DNA from: Azonexus sp.
GTDB taxonomy: Bacteria > Pseudomonadota > Gammaproteobacteria > Burkholderiales > Rhodocyclaceae
Direction: 5' to 3'
Assembly (NCBI GenBank): GCA_030691385.1
Contig: JAUYEI010000081.1
Span: 1-64,000 of the forward strand
DNA: 64,000 nt
Each line of letters starts with the position of its first letter. The stretch's first letter is position 1. Shown here in pieces: positions 25,765 through 33,809 of this stretch. Under the pieces are notes generated by a model. It made no database searches and was not told where the DNA came from. It saw only the letters and a program-made list of their open reading frames with translations. A program made the position numbers and the translations under genes.

Positions 25765-27332
25765 AGTGGAACATCCTGATCCCGGCCGGCTTTGCCGTCT
25801 GCTCCCTGCTCATGATGGCCGAGCTGGCGCAGGCCGCCGACGCCCCGGCGGCCTATCGCGAACATTGTGCCGCCTGTCACGGCGAGGCGCGGCTCGGCGG
25901 CATCGGGCCGGCGTTGATTCCGGAAAACCTGGTCCGCCTGCGCAAGCCGGAAGCTGAAAAGATCATCAGGGAGGGGCGCTCGGCGACCCAGATGCCAGGC
26001 TTTGGCGACAAGCTGTCGAGCGAGGAGATCAAGGCGTTGATCGATTTTGCCTACACGCCGATCAAACCGATGCCGGCCTGGGGCGAAAAGGAAATCAACG
26101 CCTCGCGCCTGGTGCTGGAGCCGAAGCCCTTGCCCGCCAAGCCGGTGTTCAAGGCCGACCCGATGAACCTGTTCGTCGTTGTCGAGAGCGGCGACCACCA
26201 TGTTTCCATCCTTGACGGCGACAAACTGGAACCGATCCATCGCTTCCAGTCGCGCTTCGCCCTGCACGGCGGGCCGAAGTTCACGCCGGACGGGCGCTAC
26301 GTCTTCTTCGCCTCGCGCGACGGCTGGATCACCAAGTTCGACCTGTGGAATCTGAAAGTCATCGCCGAGGTGCGCGCCGGCATCAATACGCGCAACGCCG
26401 CGGTGTCGGGCGATGGCAAGTGGGTGGCGGTGGCCAACTATCTGCCGCACAGCCTGGTCATCCTCGACGCCGATCTGAACCTCAAGAAAATCCTGCCGGT
26501 GGCCGACAGGGACGGCAAGACGACCTCCCGCGTTTCGGCCGTCTACGACGCCAGCCCGCGCCAGAGCTTCGTCGCCGCGCTCAAGGACGTCAAGGAGGTG
26601 TGGGAAGTGTCGTACAACCCGAAGGCCGACGACATCCCGGCCGGCATGATCCACGACTTCAAGTACAAGGAAGGCGCCTTCGTCCCCGGCTTCCTCAACC
26701 CGCAGCGCAGCCAGCTCGACGATTACCTCGACGATTTCTACTTCACCCAGGGTTACGACGAGGTCATGGGCGCCTCGCGCAATGACGCCAAGGCCGCAGT
26801 GACCGGCCAGGTGGTCAATCTCGATGCGCGCAAGAAGATTGCCGATCTTGAACTACCCGGCATGCCGCACCTCGGTTCCGGCATCAGCTGGAAATGGCAG
26901 GGCAAAACCGTGATGGCGACGCCCAACCTCAATGAAGGCCTGATCAGCATCATCGACATGCAGACCTGGAAAACCATCAAGCAGATCAAGACGCGCGGCC
27001 CCGGCTTTTTCATGCGCAGTCACGAAAACAGCCGCTACGCGTGGACCGATTCGATGATGAGCAAGGAGTTCAAGGACACCATGCAGATCATCGACAAGGA
27101 AACGCTGGAGGTCGTCGCCGAACTCAAGCCGGAACCGGGCAAGACCTTTGCCCACGTCGAATTCACCAAGGACGGCAAGTACGTGCTGGCCAGCCTGTGG
27201 GACATGGACGGCGCGCTGATCATCTACGACGCGGCGACGCTCAAGGAGGTGAAACGCCTGCCGATGAAGAAGCCGGTCGGCAAGTACAACGTCTGGAACA
27301 AGATCACGAAATCGGAAGGCACCAGCCACTGA
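25761..27332 (+). CDS. nirN: Dihydro-haem d1 dehydrogenase NirN
   Basis: NirN is a NirS paralogue that catalyses the last step of haem d1 formation, introducing the acrylate double bond, in the periplasm. The 523-residue precursor has a signal peptide ending at AQA (residue 25), a c-haem site CAACH at residues 36-40 and a d1-type propeller (GRYVFFASRDGWITKFDLWN, MPHLGSGISWKWQGKTVMA, GPGFFMRSHENSRYAWTDSM). It starts inside the nirJ stop codon (ATGA). A copy of the 37-bp repeat begins five bases after its stop. Confidence 0.94.
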   Translation: MKWNILIPAGFAVCSLLMMAELAQAADAPAAYREHCAACHGEARLGGIGPALIPENLVRLRKPEAEKIIREGRSATQMPGFGDKLSSEEIKALIDFAYTPIKPMPAWGEKEINASRLVLEPKPLPAKPVFKADPMNLFVVVESGDHHVSILDGDKLEPIHRFQSRFALHGGPKFTPDGRYVFFASRDGWITKFDLWNLKVIAEVRAGINTRNAAVSGDGKWVAVANYLPHSLVILDADLNLKKILPVADRDGKTTSRVSAVYDASPRQSFVAALKDVKEVWEVSYNPKADDIPAGMIHDFKYKEGAFVPGFLNPQRSQLDDYLDDFYFTQGYDEVMGASRNDAKAAVTGQVVNLDARKKIADLELPGMPHLGSGISWKWQGKTVMATPNLNEGLISIIDMQTWKTIKQIKTRGPGFFMRSHENSRYAWTDSMMSKEFKDTMQIIDKETLEVVAELKPEPGKTFAHVEFTKDGKYVLASLWDMDGALIIYDAATLKEVKRLPMKKPVGKYNVWNKITKSEGTSH

Positions 27333-27336
27333 ACGG

Positions 27337-27373
27337 AATTTCATTTTTGGGCGAAATTTCCGGTTGACCGTGG
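27337..27373 (-). repeat. 37-bp interspersed repeat, copy C, nirN-csp gap
   Basis: Minus strand: CCCACGGTCAACCGGAAATT, then TCGCCCAAAAATGAAATT. One of the best-preserved copies. It fills most of the space between nirN and the copper-storage gene. Confidence 0.85.
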
Positions 27374-27435
27374 GATTCAAATTCCGCAGGCTGCGGTTTG
27401 GCGTGCATCAATGGCAAGCAAAAAGGAGATATTCG

Positions 27436-27885
27436 ATGGAAAGACGCGACCTGTTGAAAACTGCGGCGGCGGCTGTGGCCGGTGCCATCTCGGCCAGTGC
27501 CCTGGCGGCCGGCGAGCATGATCATGCGCATCACAATCACCCCGGCATGGGCAGGCGCAACGCCGCCCTGATTGCCGCCAGCGCCGACTGCCTGAAAACC
27601 GGCGAAGCCTGCCTGGCCCACTGCATCTACCTGCTCGGCAACGGCGACAAGACCATGGCCGCCTGCGCCCAGTCGGTCAATGAACTGCTGGCCTCGTGCG
27701 CTGCGCTCATGAAGCTGGCCGGACAGGATTCGAAATACGTGCCTGCCTTGGCCCGGGTTGCCGCCGACATCTGCGCCAATTGCGAAAAGGAATGCCGCAA
27801 GCACGAGAAGCACCACGAGGAATGCAAGGCCTGCGCCGAATCCTGTGCTGCCTGCCTCAAGGAATGCAAGAAGATTGCGGCCTGA
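27436..27885 (+). CDS. Tat-exported four-helix copper-storage protein (Csp1-like)
   Basis: A 149-residue protein of the DUF326/Csp four-helix family, in which cysteines line the inside of the bundle and bind many Cu(I) ions. It has a twin-arginine signal (ERRDLLKTAAAAVAG, cleavage near ALAA), a His-rich linker HDHAHHNHPGM and thirteen cysteines in the mature part, in C-x3-C and C-x2-C spacing such as ICANCEKEC and CKACAESCAACLKEC. AAGGAG lies seven bases before ATG 27436. Next to nirN and downstream of a cupredoxin-containing denitrification locus, it may store copper for N-oxide reductases (inference). Confidence 0.88.
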   Translation: MERRDLLKTAAAAVAGAISASALAAGEHDHAHHNHPGMGRRNAALIAASADCLKTGEACLAHCIYLLGNGDKTMAACAQSVNELLASCAALMKLAGQDSKYVPALARVAADICANCEKECRKHEKHHEECKACAESCAACLKECKKIAA

Positions 27886-27960
27886 CCTGTTTCAAGGTTG
27901 AAATGTGCTGGCCGTGCCGGGCGGCCAGAACGCAAGGGCTCGAATCGCGAGCCCTTGTGC

Positions 27961-28764
27961 TCAGCGACGGTTGCGGCGGCGGGTCGTCAGCAGGCCGACC
28001 AGGGCGATGCTGGCCAGCGCCAGCGAACCCGGTTCCGGCACGGCGAGGGAGGCCTGGGCGAGGGCGCCTTGCGCGGTCAGCGAGAAGTTGTCGATGGCCA
28101 GGCCGTCGTTGGCGCCGCCGGCATCGATGTCGGACCAGCGGATCCAGAAGGTCGATTTGGCGGCGATGTCGAGGCCGGTGATGGTGGCGTTGATATACTC
28201 AAAATTGCCCTTCGCATTTCCGTCCTTGGCGCCGGTCCCGGTCATGTTGGGCGTCTCGAAATCCAGCGCGCTGAAGTCGAGGTAGGTGCCCGTCGTCAGC
28301 GAGGTGGCATCGGTGCTGTACTGGAAGGCCAGCTTGTCGGCACGGGCAGCAGTACCGAGGCGCCAGAGTTCGCCGGTGAAGGCGATGTCGAGCTGGGTGA
28401 TGGTGGCGCCGGTATCGTTGATGAATTCGGCGCCGAACATCGGAATGAGCATTCCGCTGCTTAGCGAGCCCAGGGCCCGTTCCGTCGAGCCTGCCTCACC
28501 GTAGCTGTAGGTGTCGCCAGTTTGGCCGCTACCCGTGCCTATGGCGTACGCCTGGTTGGCCCGAGTGCCGCCTGATTCGGCGATTGCCCAGCCCGCAGGC
28601 AAGGCAGTATTGGTCGTCGAGCTGCCGAGATGGGCCAGCGTGTCGAAATCCTGCGTGTAGGTGCTGCCCGGTGAGGTCAGGATGATGGGGGTGGCCTGCG
28701 CGCTGCCGGCGGCAGACAGGCCCAGCGCGATGAGCAGACTGACGCCATAAGTATTTTTGTTCAC
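27961..28764 (-). CDS. PEP-CTERM exported protein
   Basis: A 267-residue protein starting at GTG 28764, with GGGAG seven bases upstream; longer in-frame extensions contain no signal. The N-terminal signal (VSLLIALGLSAAGSAQA) is followed by a beta-rich domain with TYTQDFDTLAHLGSS, WAIAESGGTRANQAY and WIRWSDIDAGGANDGLAIDNFSL, typical of surface or matrix proteins. The C-terminus VPEPGSLALASIALVGLLTTRRRNRR-like segment (first residues VPEPGSLALASIALVGLL, then TTRRR) is a PEP-CTERM sorting tag for exosortase. Function unknown. Confidence 0.88.
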   Translation of the reverse strand: MNKNTYGVSLLIALGLSAAGSAQATPIILTSPGSTYTQDFDTLAHLGSSTTNTALPAGWAIAESGGTRANQAYAIGTGSGQTGDTYSYGEAGSTERALGSLSSGMLIPMFGAEFINDTGATITQLDIAFTGELWRLGTAARADKLAFQYSTDATSLTTGTYLDFSALDFETPNMTGTGAKDGNAKGNFEYINATITGLDIAAKSTFWIRWSDIDAGGANDGLAIDNFSLTAQGALAQASLAVPEPGSLALASIALVGLLTTRRRNRR

Positions 28765-28915
28765 CGAGAAGCTCCCTGAGTATGCGATTGTTGTTGCGGC
28801 AAGTGGTCGGCAGTCTAGATTCGTTGCTTTTCGTGAGCTGTGAAATATGTCGCATTCAGACCAATTGAGTACAAAAGAGACGCGCCTGAGCGCGACGGCA
28901 TAAAATGTTCGCCTG

Positions 28916-28952
28916 CCACGGTCGACCGGAAATTTCGGCCGAAAATGAAATT
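28916..28952 (+). repeat. 37-bp interspersed repeat, copy D
   Basis: CCACGGTCGACCGGAAATTT, then CGGCCGAAAATGAAATT: the copy closest to the apparent consensus. It lies about 45 bases before the L,D-transpeptidase-like gene. Confidence 0.9.
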
Positions 28953-28997
28953 TCTTCGCGCGCTGTTCTTCCCGCCAACCTCTTCCGAAATCCTCGC

Positions 28998-29735
28998 ATG
29001 GCGTCCTCCGCATCCATTACCTCTTCGCCAGGCAGCGCAACGGCGCTGGCGTCGGCGCGTCAGTTGCTGCTTGTCGTTGCGCCGAACTGGGATAGCTGCA
29101 GCGCGCAATTGCAGCGTTTTGAACGCCGCCATCGGGACGGCGACTGGCAGTCGATCGGGCCGGCGATTGCGGTGAGCCTCGGCAAATCCGGGCTGGCCTG
29201 GGGGCGGGGCCGGCATGCGCCAGTAGCCGGGCTGGAGAAGCGCGAGGGCGATGGTCGCGCCCCGGCCGGCATATTCGCCATCACGACCCTGTTCGGCTAC
29301 GCGCCGCCGGACAGCCCGCTGGCCCGTGCCGCCAGGCTGCCGTACCTGGCCGCGACGCCCGACCTAAAGGCCATCGACGACCCGGCTTCGGCGTATTACA
29401 ACCGGATCGTCGATCAATCCGCCGTGGCCCGGCCCGACTGGGCGTCGTGCGAGGACATGCTGAGGTCTGACGAGCGCTATGCCGTCGGCGCCGTCGTCGC
29501 CCACAACGCCGAGCCGCCGGTGCCCGGCGCGGGGTCGTGCATTTTTCTCCATGTCTGGGCCGGCGAGGGCGTACCGACCGCCGGCTGCACGGCGATGGCG
29601 CTGGCCGACATGAGCGAAATCGCCGGTTGGCTCGATGCCTCGGCGGCGCCCTTGCTGGTCCAACTGCCGCAGGCGGAATACGCAGCCCGGCGCGCCGCCT
29701 GGGGTTTGCCGACGAGCTTGCCGCCCATTCGGTGA
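28998..29735 (+). CDS. L,D-transpeptidase family protein
   Basis: A 245-residue protein with the YkuD-type catalytic region: CIFLHVWAGEGVPTAGCTAM provides the His and the Cys of the active site. Upstream are features common to the family (APAGIFAITTLFGY, YYNRIVDQS). Such enzymes cross-link peptidoglycan or process periplasmic thioesters. No convincing signal peptide is present with start ATG 28998; an alternative in-frame ATG at 28905 would read through the repeat copy and add 31 residues without creating one. Start therefore uncertain. Confidence 0.78.
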   Translation: MASSASITSSPGSATALASARQLLLVVAPNWDSCSAQLQRFERRHRDGDWQSIGPAIAVSLGKSGLAWGRGRHAPVAGLEKREGDGRAPAGIFAITTLFGYAPPDSPLARAARLPYLAATPDLKAIDDPASAYYNRIVDQSAVARPDWASCEDMLRSDERYAVGAVVAHNAEPPVPGAGSCIFLHVWAGEGVPTAGCTAMALADMSEIAGWLDASAAPLLVQLPQAEYAARRAAWGLPTSLPPIR

Positions 29736-29792
29736 CAGTCCTCGCCCAGCCGGCTAGACTGGCTGCCTTTCAACCAACCCGCGCCGCTGCCT

Positions 29793-31037
29793 GTGCTCAA
29801 TAAAATCTGGGTCGCCTTCATCCTCGTCGGCTTCGTCGCTGCGGTGGCGCAGTTGCTGCAGGGCGACCTCGACATTTTCGCGCGCGTCCTGACTGGCTTG
29901 TTCGATACGGCGAAGACCGGTTTCGACATTTCAATCGGCCTGGTCGGCGTCATGAGCCTCTGGCTGGGCATCATGAAAATCGGTGAAAAGGGCGGGCTGA
30001 TCGAACTCTTCAGCCGCCTCGTCGCCCCCTTCTTCCGCCGCGTCTTTCCCGACATCCCGGCCGGCCATCCGGCCAGCGGCAGCATCGTCATGAACGCCAG
30101 CGCCAACATGCTCGGCCTCGACAACGCGGCGACGCCGCTCGGCCTCAAGGCCATGCGCGAACTGCAGGAAATCAACCCGCAGAAGGATACGGCCAGCAAC
30201 CCGATGATCATGTTCCTGGTCCTCAACACGGCCGGCATCACCCTGATCCCGACCACGGTCATCGCCATCCGCCAGGCCATCGCCCTCAAGCAGGGGCTGG
30301 TCGGCTTCAACGCCGCCGACATCTTTCTGCCGACCCTGCTCGGCACCTTCGTCTCCTTCTGCGCCGGGCTGGTCGCCGTCGCCATCTGGCAGCGCATCAA
30401 CCTCTTCTGCAAACCGGTTCTGGCCTTCTTCGGCGGCTTCGCGGCGCTCATGGCCGGGCTCTATTTCTGGCTGGGCGGCATGCCGGCCGAGCAGATGGCG
30501 CAAATGATCGGCCTGCTCGGCAGCAGCCTCATCGTTTCCATCATCGTGCTCTTCGTCGCCGTCGCCGCCTGGCGCGGCATCGACGTCTACGAAAGCTTCG
30601 TCGATGGCGCCAAGGAAGGCTTCGGCGTCGCCGTGCAGATCATTCCCTACCTGATTGCCATGCTGGTGGCGATTTCGGTTTTCCGCACGACGGGCGGCAT
30701 GGATTACCTGATCGGCGCCATCCGCAGCCTCGTTCTGGCCCTCGGCATGAACGACGATTTCGTCCCGGCCCTGCCGGTCGGCCTCATGAAAACGTTAAGT
30801 GGCAGCGGCGCCCGCGGCCTCATGGTCGACGTCATGACGACCTACGGCGTCGATTCCTTCCAGGGCAAACTCGCCGCCATCATCCAGGGCTCGACCGAAA
30901 CCACCTTCTACGTCCTGGCCATCTATTTCGGCAGCGTGAACATCACCAAGACCCGCTACGCCCTGGCCTGCGGCCTCATCGCCGACGCCGTCGGGCTGGT
31001 CGGGGCGATTCTGATTGGCTACGCCTTTTACCACTGA
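29793..31037 (+). CDS. SpmAB-like nucleoside-recognition (Gate) membrane protein
   Basis: A 414-residue integral membrane protein with about ten hydrophobic segments and two Gate/nucleoside-recognition modules, corresponding to fused SpmA and SpmB. Landmark strings are GSIVMNASANMLGLDNAATPLG, MFLVLNTAGITLIPTTVIAIR, PVGLMKTLSGSGARGLMVDV and IIQGSTETTFYVLAIYFG. It starts with GTG. The name comes from Bacillus spore-maturation genes, but no sporulation is implied; the transport substrate is unknown. Confidence 0.86.
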   Translation: MLNKIWVAFILVGFVAAVAQLLQGDLDIFARVLTGLFDTAKTGFDISIGLVGVMSLWLGIMKIGEKGGLIELFSRLVAPFFRRVFPDIPAGHPASGSIVMNASANMLGLDNAATPLGLKAMRELQEINPQKDTASNPMIMFLVLNTAGITLIPTTVIAIRQAIALKQGLVGFNAADIFLPTLLGTFVSFCAGLVAVAIWQRINLFCKPVLAFFGGFAALMAGLYFWLGGMPAEQMAQMIGLLGSSLIVSIIVLFVAVAAWRGIDVYESFVDGAKEGFGVAVQIIPYLIAMLVAISVFRTTGGMDYLIGAIRSLVLALGMNDDFVPALPVGLMKTLSGSGARGLMVDVMTTYGVDSFQGKLAAIIQGSTETTFYVLAIYFGSVNITKTRYALACGLIADAVGLVGAILIGYAFYH

Positions 31038-31122
31038 GCGGATTCAGCGCCAGATAGAAACGACGACGGAGATGGGGCGGAAGCAAGCTCGGGTCGTTAT
31101 TGCTGATGATGCTTGGGATTGC

Positions 31123-31159
31123 TACGGTCAACCGGGGAAAATGGCCAAAAACGAAAAGT
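31123..31159 (+). repeat. 37-bp interspersed repeat, copy E
   Basis: CTACGGTCAACCGGGGAAAA, then TGGCCAAAAACGAAAAGT. It sits in the 214-bp gap between the SpmAB-like gene and the PIN-domain gene; the rest of that gap shows nothing recognisable. Confidence 0.75.
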
Positions 31160-31251
31160 CGCTGAATTGCGAGACCGGAGCCTGTTCTGCATATGCAATA
31201 AGTCCAGCGACAAACAAGGGGGATGCACAAACGTCTCCCTCGCTGTAATGG

Positions 31252-31746
31252 CTACTTGGTAGTTAAATCAAGACCTCGCTGCCCATCCGTTCGAAACGCA
31301 GATGCATCAAATCCATCCACAAGTTTGATTGCCCTGGTCTTCGTTGCACCTGTTGATTTCAATCGTTCGCAATATTTGTGAAGCGTAGAGGCATCTTCGG
31401 TAATGAGGAATGGAATATCCTCATGGCACGTTTGGGCGATTAATTTCACATCGTCACGCACCACATGGCGCTTGTCCCCGTCATCTCGCTGCCCAAGTAG
31501 ATTCCACAATCGTGCGGCTTCTTTTCCGTGCGGGATGTTGAACGGGATATGGCGAAAATTTTTCAGCGGAAGGTCGGTAATTGCTTGCTTGATTCCGAAC
31601 TCGGTGGCAACGATAGCTGAAAAATACATCGGAATCTGCTGTTCCAGCATCATGCGGTAATATTTGGAGGCGACCCCGTGGTTCGGCCGGGTTTGATCAA
31701 CGAGAGAAATCAGAAAACTCGTGTCCAGCAATACCGATGCCGTCAT
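31252..31746 (-). CDS. PIN-domain protein, probable toxin-type nuclease
   Basis: A 164-residue PIN-domain protein. The conserved acidic residues are visible: Asp8 in LLDTSFLISLVD, Glu in VATEFGIKQA, Asp in VVRDDVKLIAQTC and Asp in FLITEDASTL. PIN proteins of this size are usually ribonucleases and often VapC-like toxins. Its start overlaps the stop of the upstream 257-residue gene by four bases, the arrangement of a two-gene module. Base composition looks lower in GC than the neighbours (by eye, not calculated). Confidence 0.82.
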   Translation of the reverse strand: MTASVLLDTSFLISLVDQTRPNHGVASKYYRMMLEQQIPMYFSAIVATEFGIKQAITDLPLKNFRHIPFNIPHGKEAARLWNLLGQRDDGDKRHVVRDDVKLIAQTCHEDIPFLITEDASTLHKYCERLKSTGATKTRAIKLVDGFDASAFRTDGQRGLDLTTK

Positions 31747-32516
31747 GCGCGGCCACCTCGTAAGTCATCCAGCCATTCGGTCGCGTTGGGTATGCCCGAC
31801 CATGCCGCCGTACCCCGTTGCACCATCTTCTGAAACTCAGCCTCGTCGTAGGCGGGTTGGTGTGCCTCGAAAGCCAGTAGGCTGGGATTGCGAATTGCAC
31901 CAGTCAGCAGATTTTCTTCGGCGGTTATGTGTAGCAAAGCGGAACGATACAAACGGTTGTGCTCTTCCTGTGCCAGCAGGTTCTGCGAAGCCGCTACTTT
32001 TAATATGGTGCCATCATTCATTTCAAGATGGACGTTCGCCTTCGTTTTTCCGCCCCAATCCACTACCCGGCCAAGAACGTATTTCTCGACCGCTACCCAG
32101 ACTTCCTCTAACTTGCGGAAGTCGGACGAAGAATCCACCGCGAGATTCACTTGTGCCGAAGAGTCGGCAACCCGGTATTTTCTATTCGGGTTCTGCCGGG
32201 CAACGGCTTGCCAGCGTTCGATAACAGCCGCACGCTTTGCGTCAATCAGGTTAAGTGAGTCGGGAGACTGCAAGTGATCAAGGTCAGCCCACAAAGTCGT
32301 GGCTGCAATCAGGCCGGTGGCAACCAGTGCCAAGGAGCCATCCTCAACAGAAATCAGAACCTCCGCAGGATCAACGTCCCGACCGGAGCCTTTGAGAAAG
32401 TCACTGACATCTTTCTGAAAGTCGCCCAGTAGACTCAACGGAACGTGCTTAGGCCCGACCTCGGCATCGTTGATGCGGTCGCTGACGGCAAAGCGAAGTT
32501 CGTTGATTGGGTTCAT
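31743..32516 (-). CDS. Unknown protein paired with the PIN-domain gene
   Basis: A 257-residue soluble protein I cannot assign to a family. Visible features are ISVEDGSLALVATGLIAATTLW (an amphipathic helical stretch), KLEEVWVAVEKYVLGRVVDWGGKTKANVHL and DGTILKVAASQNLLAQEEHNRLYRSALLHI, the last part looking like a small beta-rich binding module. The C-terminal WSGIPNATEWLDDLRGGRA could be the tail that contacts the partner. It is translationally coupled to the PIN gene, so an antitoxin or regulator role is reasonable, but it is much longer than a VapB and no DNA-binding motif is obvious. Confidence 0.6.
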   Translation of the reverse strand: MNPINELRFAVSDRINDAEVGPKHVPLSLLGDFQKDVSDFLKGSGRDVDPAEVLISVEDGSLALVATGLIAATTLWADLDHLQSPDSLNLIDAKRAAVIERWQAVARQNPNRKYRVADSSAQVNLAVDSSSDFRKLEEVWVAVEKYVLGRVVDWGGKTKANVHLEMNDGTILKVAASQNLLAQEEHNRLYRSALLHITAEENLLTGAIRNPSLLAFEAHQPAYDEAEFQKMVQRGTAAWSGIPNATEWLDDLRGGRA

Positions 32517-32662
32517 GTTTGGATTTTATGTCTAAGGCGCTTTCACGTCATCCAGAAAATTCCTGCGTTACCAGGGTGCCGAAAGCGAGCAGAGCGAATT
32601 GCTTTCCTTGCAGAGGAGGGGCCAACTGACGTGGCCGACGTTGGTTCTTATTACCAAGGGGC

Positions 32663-32691
32663 TTAACAGCGGGGCAATTCCCCGCTAGAAT
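32663..32691 (+). promoter_or_regulatory. Promoter of tRNA-Leu(GAG) with palindromic spacer
   Basis: TTAACA (32663-32668), a 17-base spacer, TAGAAT (32686-32691), then a GC-rich discriminator CGCGCCCC. The spacer and edges form a perfect stem AGCGGGG/CCCCGCT around CAATT (32668-32686). A GC discriminator is typical of stringently controlled stable RNA promoters. The tRNA begins 50 bases downstream. Confidence 0.65.
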
Positions 32692-32741
32692 CGCGCCCCT
32701 TCCTCGATGTACAAAACACGCAAGCATCCCCGGATGCCGTA

Positions 32742-32826
32742 GCCTTGGTGGTGAAATTGGTAGACACGCTATCTTGAGGGGGTAGTGGCGCAAGCTGTGC
32801 GAGTTCGAGTCTCGCCCAAGGCACCA
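32742..32826 (+). tRNA. tRNA-Leu (anticodon GAG)
   Basis: Class II tRNA of 85 bases including CCA. Acceptor stem GCCTTGG/CCAAGGC, D-arm with GGTAGACAC, anticodon loop TTGAGGG giving GAG, variable arm TGGCGCAAGCTGT, T-arm GAGTTCGAGTCTC. It reads CUC and CUU codons. Confidence 0.96.
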
Positions 32827-33081
32827 ATAATTCTGATGAATACACTCAGAATCAATTCCTCAGTATGTCATTCCCGGCTTGTCCATGTGGCGTCGCTGTT
32901 TTGGTCAATCGATTGACTGAAAGGCGCCGGCGGGAACCTTGCCGTCCCTGCTGAATCGAAAGATTGAATGGAAGCAATCCAGGCCATTCGCGACAGGTGC
33001 GGCGCCCTGACCATAACGGAATTCGCTGCCGCCTGAAGTCAGGAGGCGAATAAGCGGCCTTCTGACGTGAAAGGAAGGACA

Positions 33082-33351
33082 ATGAGCAATTTCATCAGCA
33101 GGCTGCTCAATCCGGGCAGCACCGAGCACCCCGCCGGCGAAATCGACCGCGGATATGTCTCGGAATACACCCATTTCATCGATCAATTCCTGGCCGACCA
33201 TCCCGAGGCGCTGGTCGATCAGCACGACGGACGGCTGTTGTACTGGGACAAGAAAGTCGATCTGGCTGCCCAGCAAAAGGCCGAGCAGGATTTTGCGGAG
33301 GCCGACGGCTACGGCTTTTACAGCTCGGCCTGGCGAGCTGCGAAGCATTAA
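33082..33351 (+). CDS. DUF3460 family protein
   Basis: An 89-residue small protein of the DUF3460 family common in betaproteobacteria. It carries YVSEYTHFIDQFLADHPE, LYWDKKVDL and a C-terminal DGYGFYSSAWRAAKH. AAGGAAGGA is placed just before ATG 33082. Function unknown. The preceding 255 bases after the tRNA show only a short palindrome GTCAATC/GATTGAC at 32904-32917. Confidence 0.85.
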   Translation: MSNFISRLLNPGSTEHPAGEIDRGYVSEYTHFIDQFLADHPEALVDQHDGRLLYWDKKVDLAAQQKAEQDFAEADGYGFYSSAWRAAKH

Positions 33352-33454
33352 GTCGATGTCGGCCAAACTTTCGCCGCGGTTCGGGCGGATTTCACTCTGC
33401 AGCACGCCCTGATCGCCTTTGTCCGGCATTAAAGCGCCAACGAGGAGTCGTACC

Positions 33455-33796
33455 ATGGAAACCGTCTGCAATCTGAGCGAAAAGCGCTGCACGCCCTGCG
33501 AAGGCGGCACCCCGCCGCTGCCGCAGGAAGAAATCGACCGACTGTTGCCGAGCCTCGACGGCTGGGGGCAAACGGGGGGCGAGATCAGCAAGACATTCCA
33601 GTTCCGCAATTACTACGAAACCATGGCTTTCGTGAATGCGCTTGCCTGGATCTCGCATCGCGAGAACCACCATCCCGATCTCGAGGTCGGCTACCGGGCG
33701 TGCCGGGTGCGCTACTCGACGCACGCCATCGGCGGCCTGTCGGAAAACGATTTCATTTGTGCCGCCAGGATAGAACGCAGCCTGCTCAGCGTATAA
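33455..33796 (+). CDS. phhB: Pterin-4a-carbinolamine dehydratase
   Basis: PhhB regenerates the tetrahydrobiopterin-type cofactor used by phenylalanine hydroxylase. The 113-residue protein holds the family signature HRENHHPDLEVGY, WKxxG-like W37 region (LDGWGQTGGEISKTFQF) and a C-terminal GGLSENDFICAARIE. GAGGAG lies seven bases before ATG 33455. Its partner phhA is 25 kb away at 58795, rather than adjacent as in Pseudomonas. Confidence 0.92.
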   Translation: METVCNLSEKRCTPCEGGTPPLPQEEIDRLLPSLDGWGQTGGEISKTFQFRNYYETMAFVNALAWISHRENHHPDLEVGYRACRVRYSTHAIGGLSENDFICAARIERSLLSV

Positions 33797-33809
33797 ACTG
33801 GGGGCCGCC

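Noticed and set aside
29793-31037. Sporulation function for the SpmAB-like gene
   Set aside because: No other sporulation genes and a Gram-negative context; homologues are common membrane proteins outside spore formers.
32904-32917. Palindrome GTCAATC/GATTGAC after tRNA-Leu(GAG) as an FNR-type site
   Set aside because: It is the reverse order of the FNR half-sites and has no fitting downstream promoter; kept only as a short palindrome.
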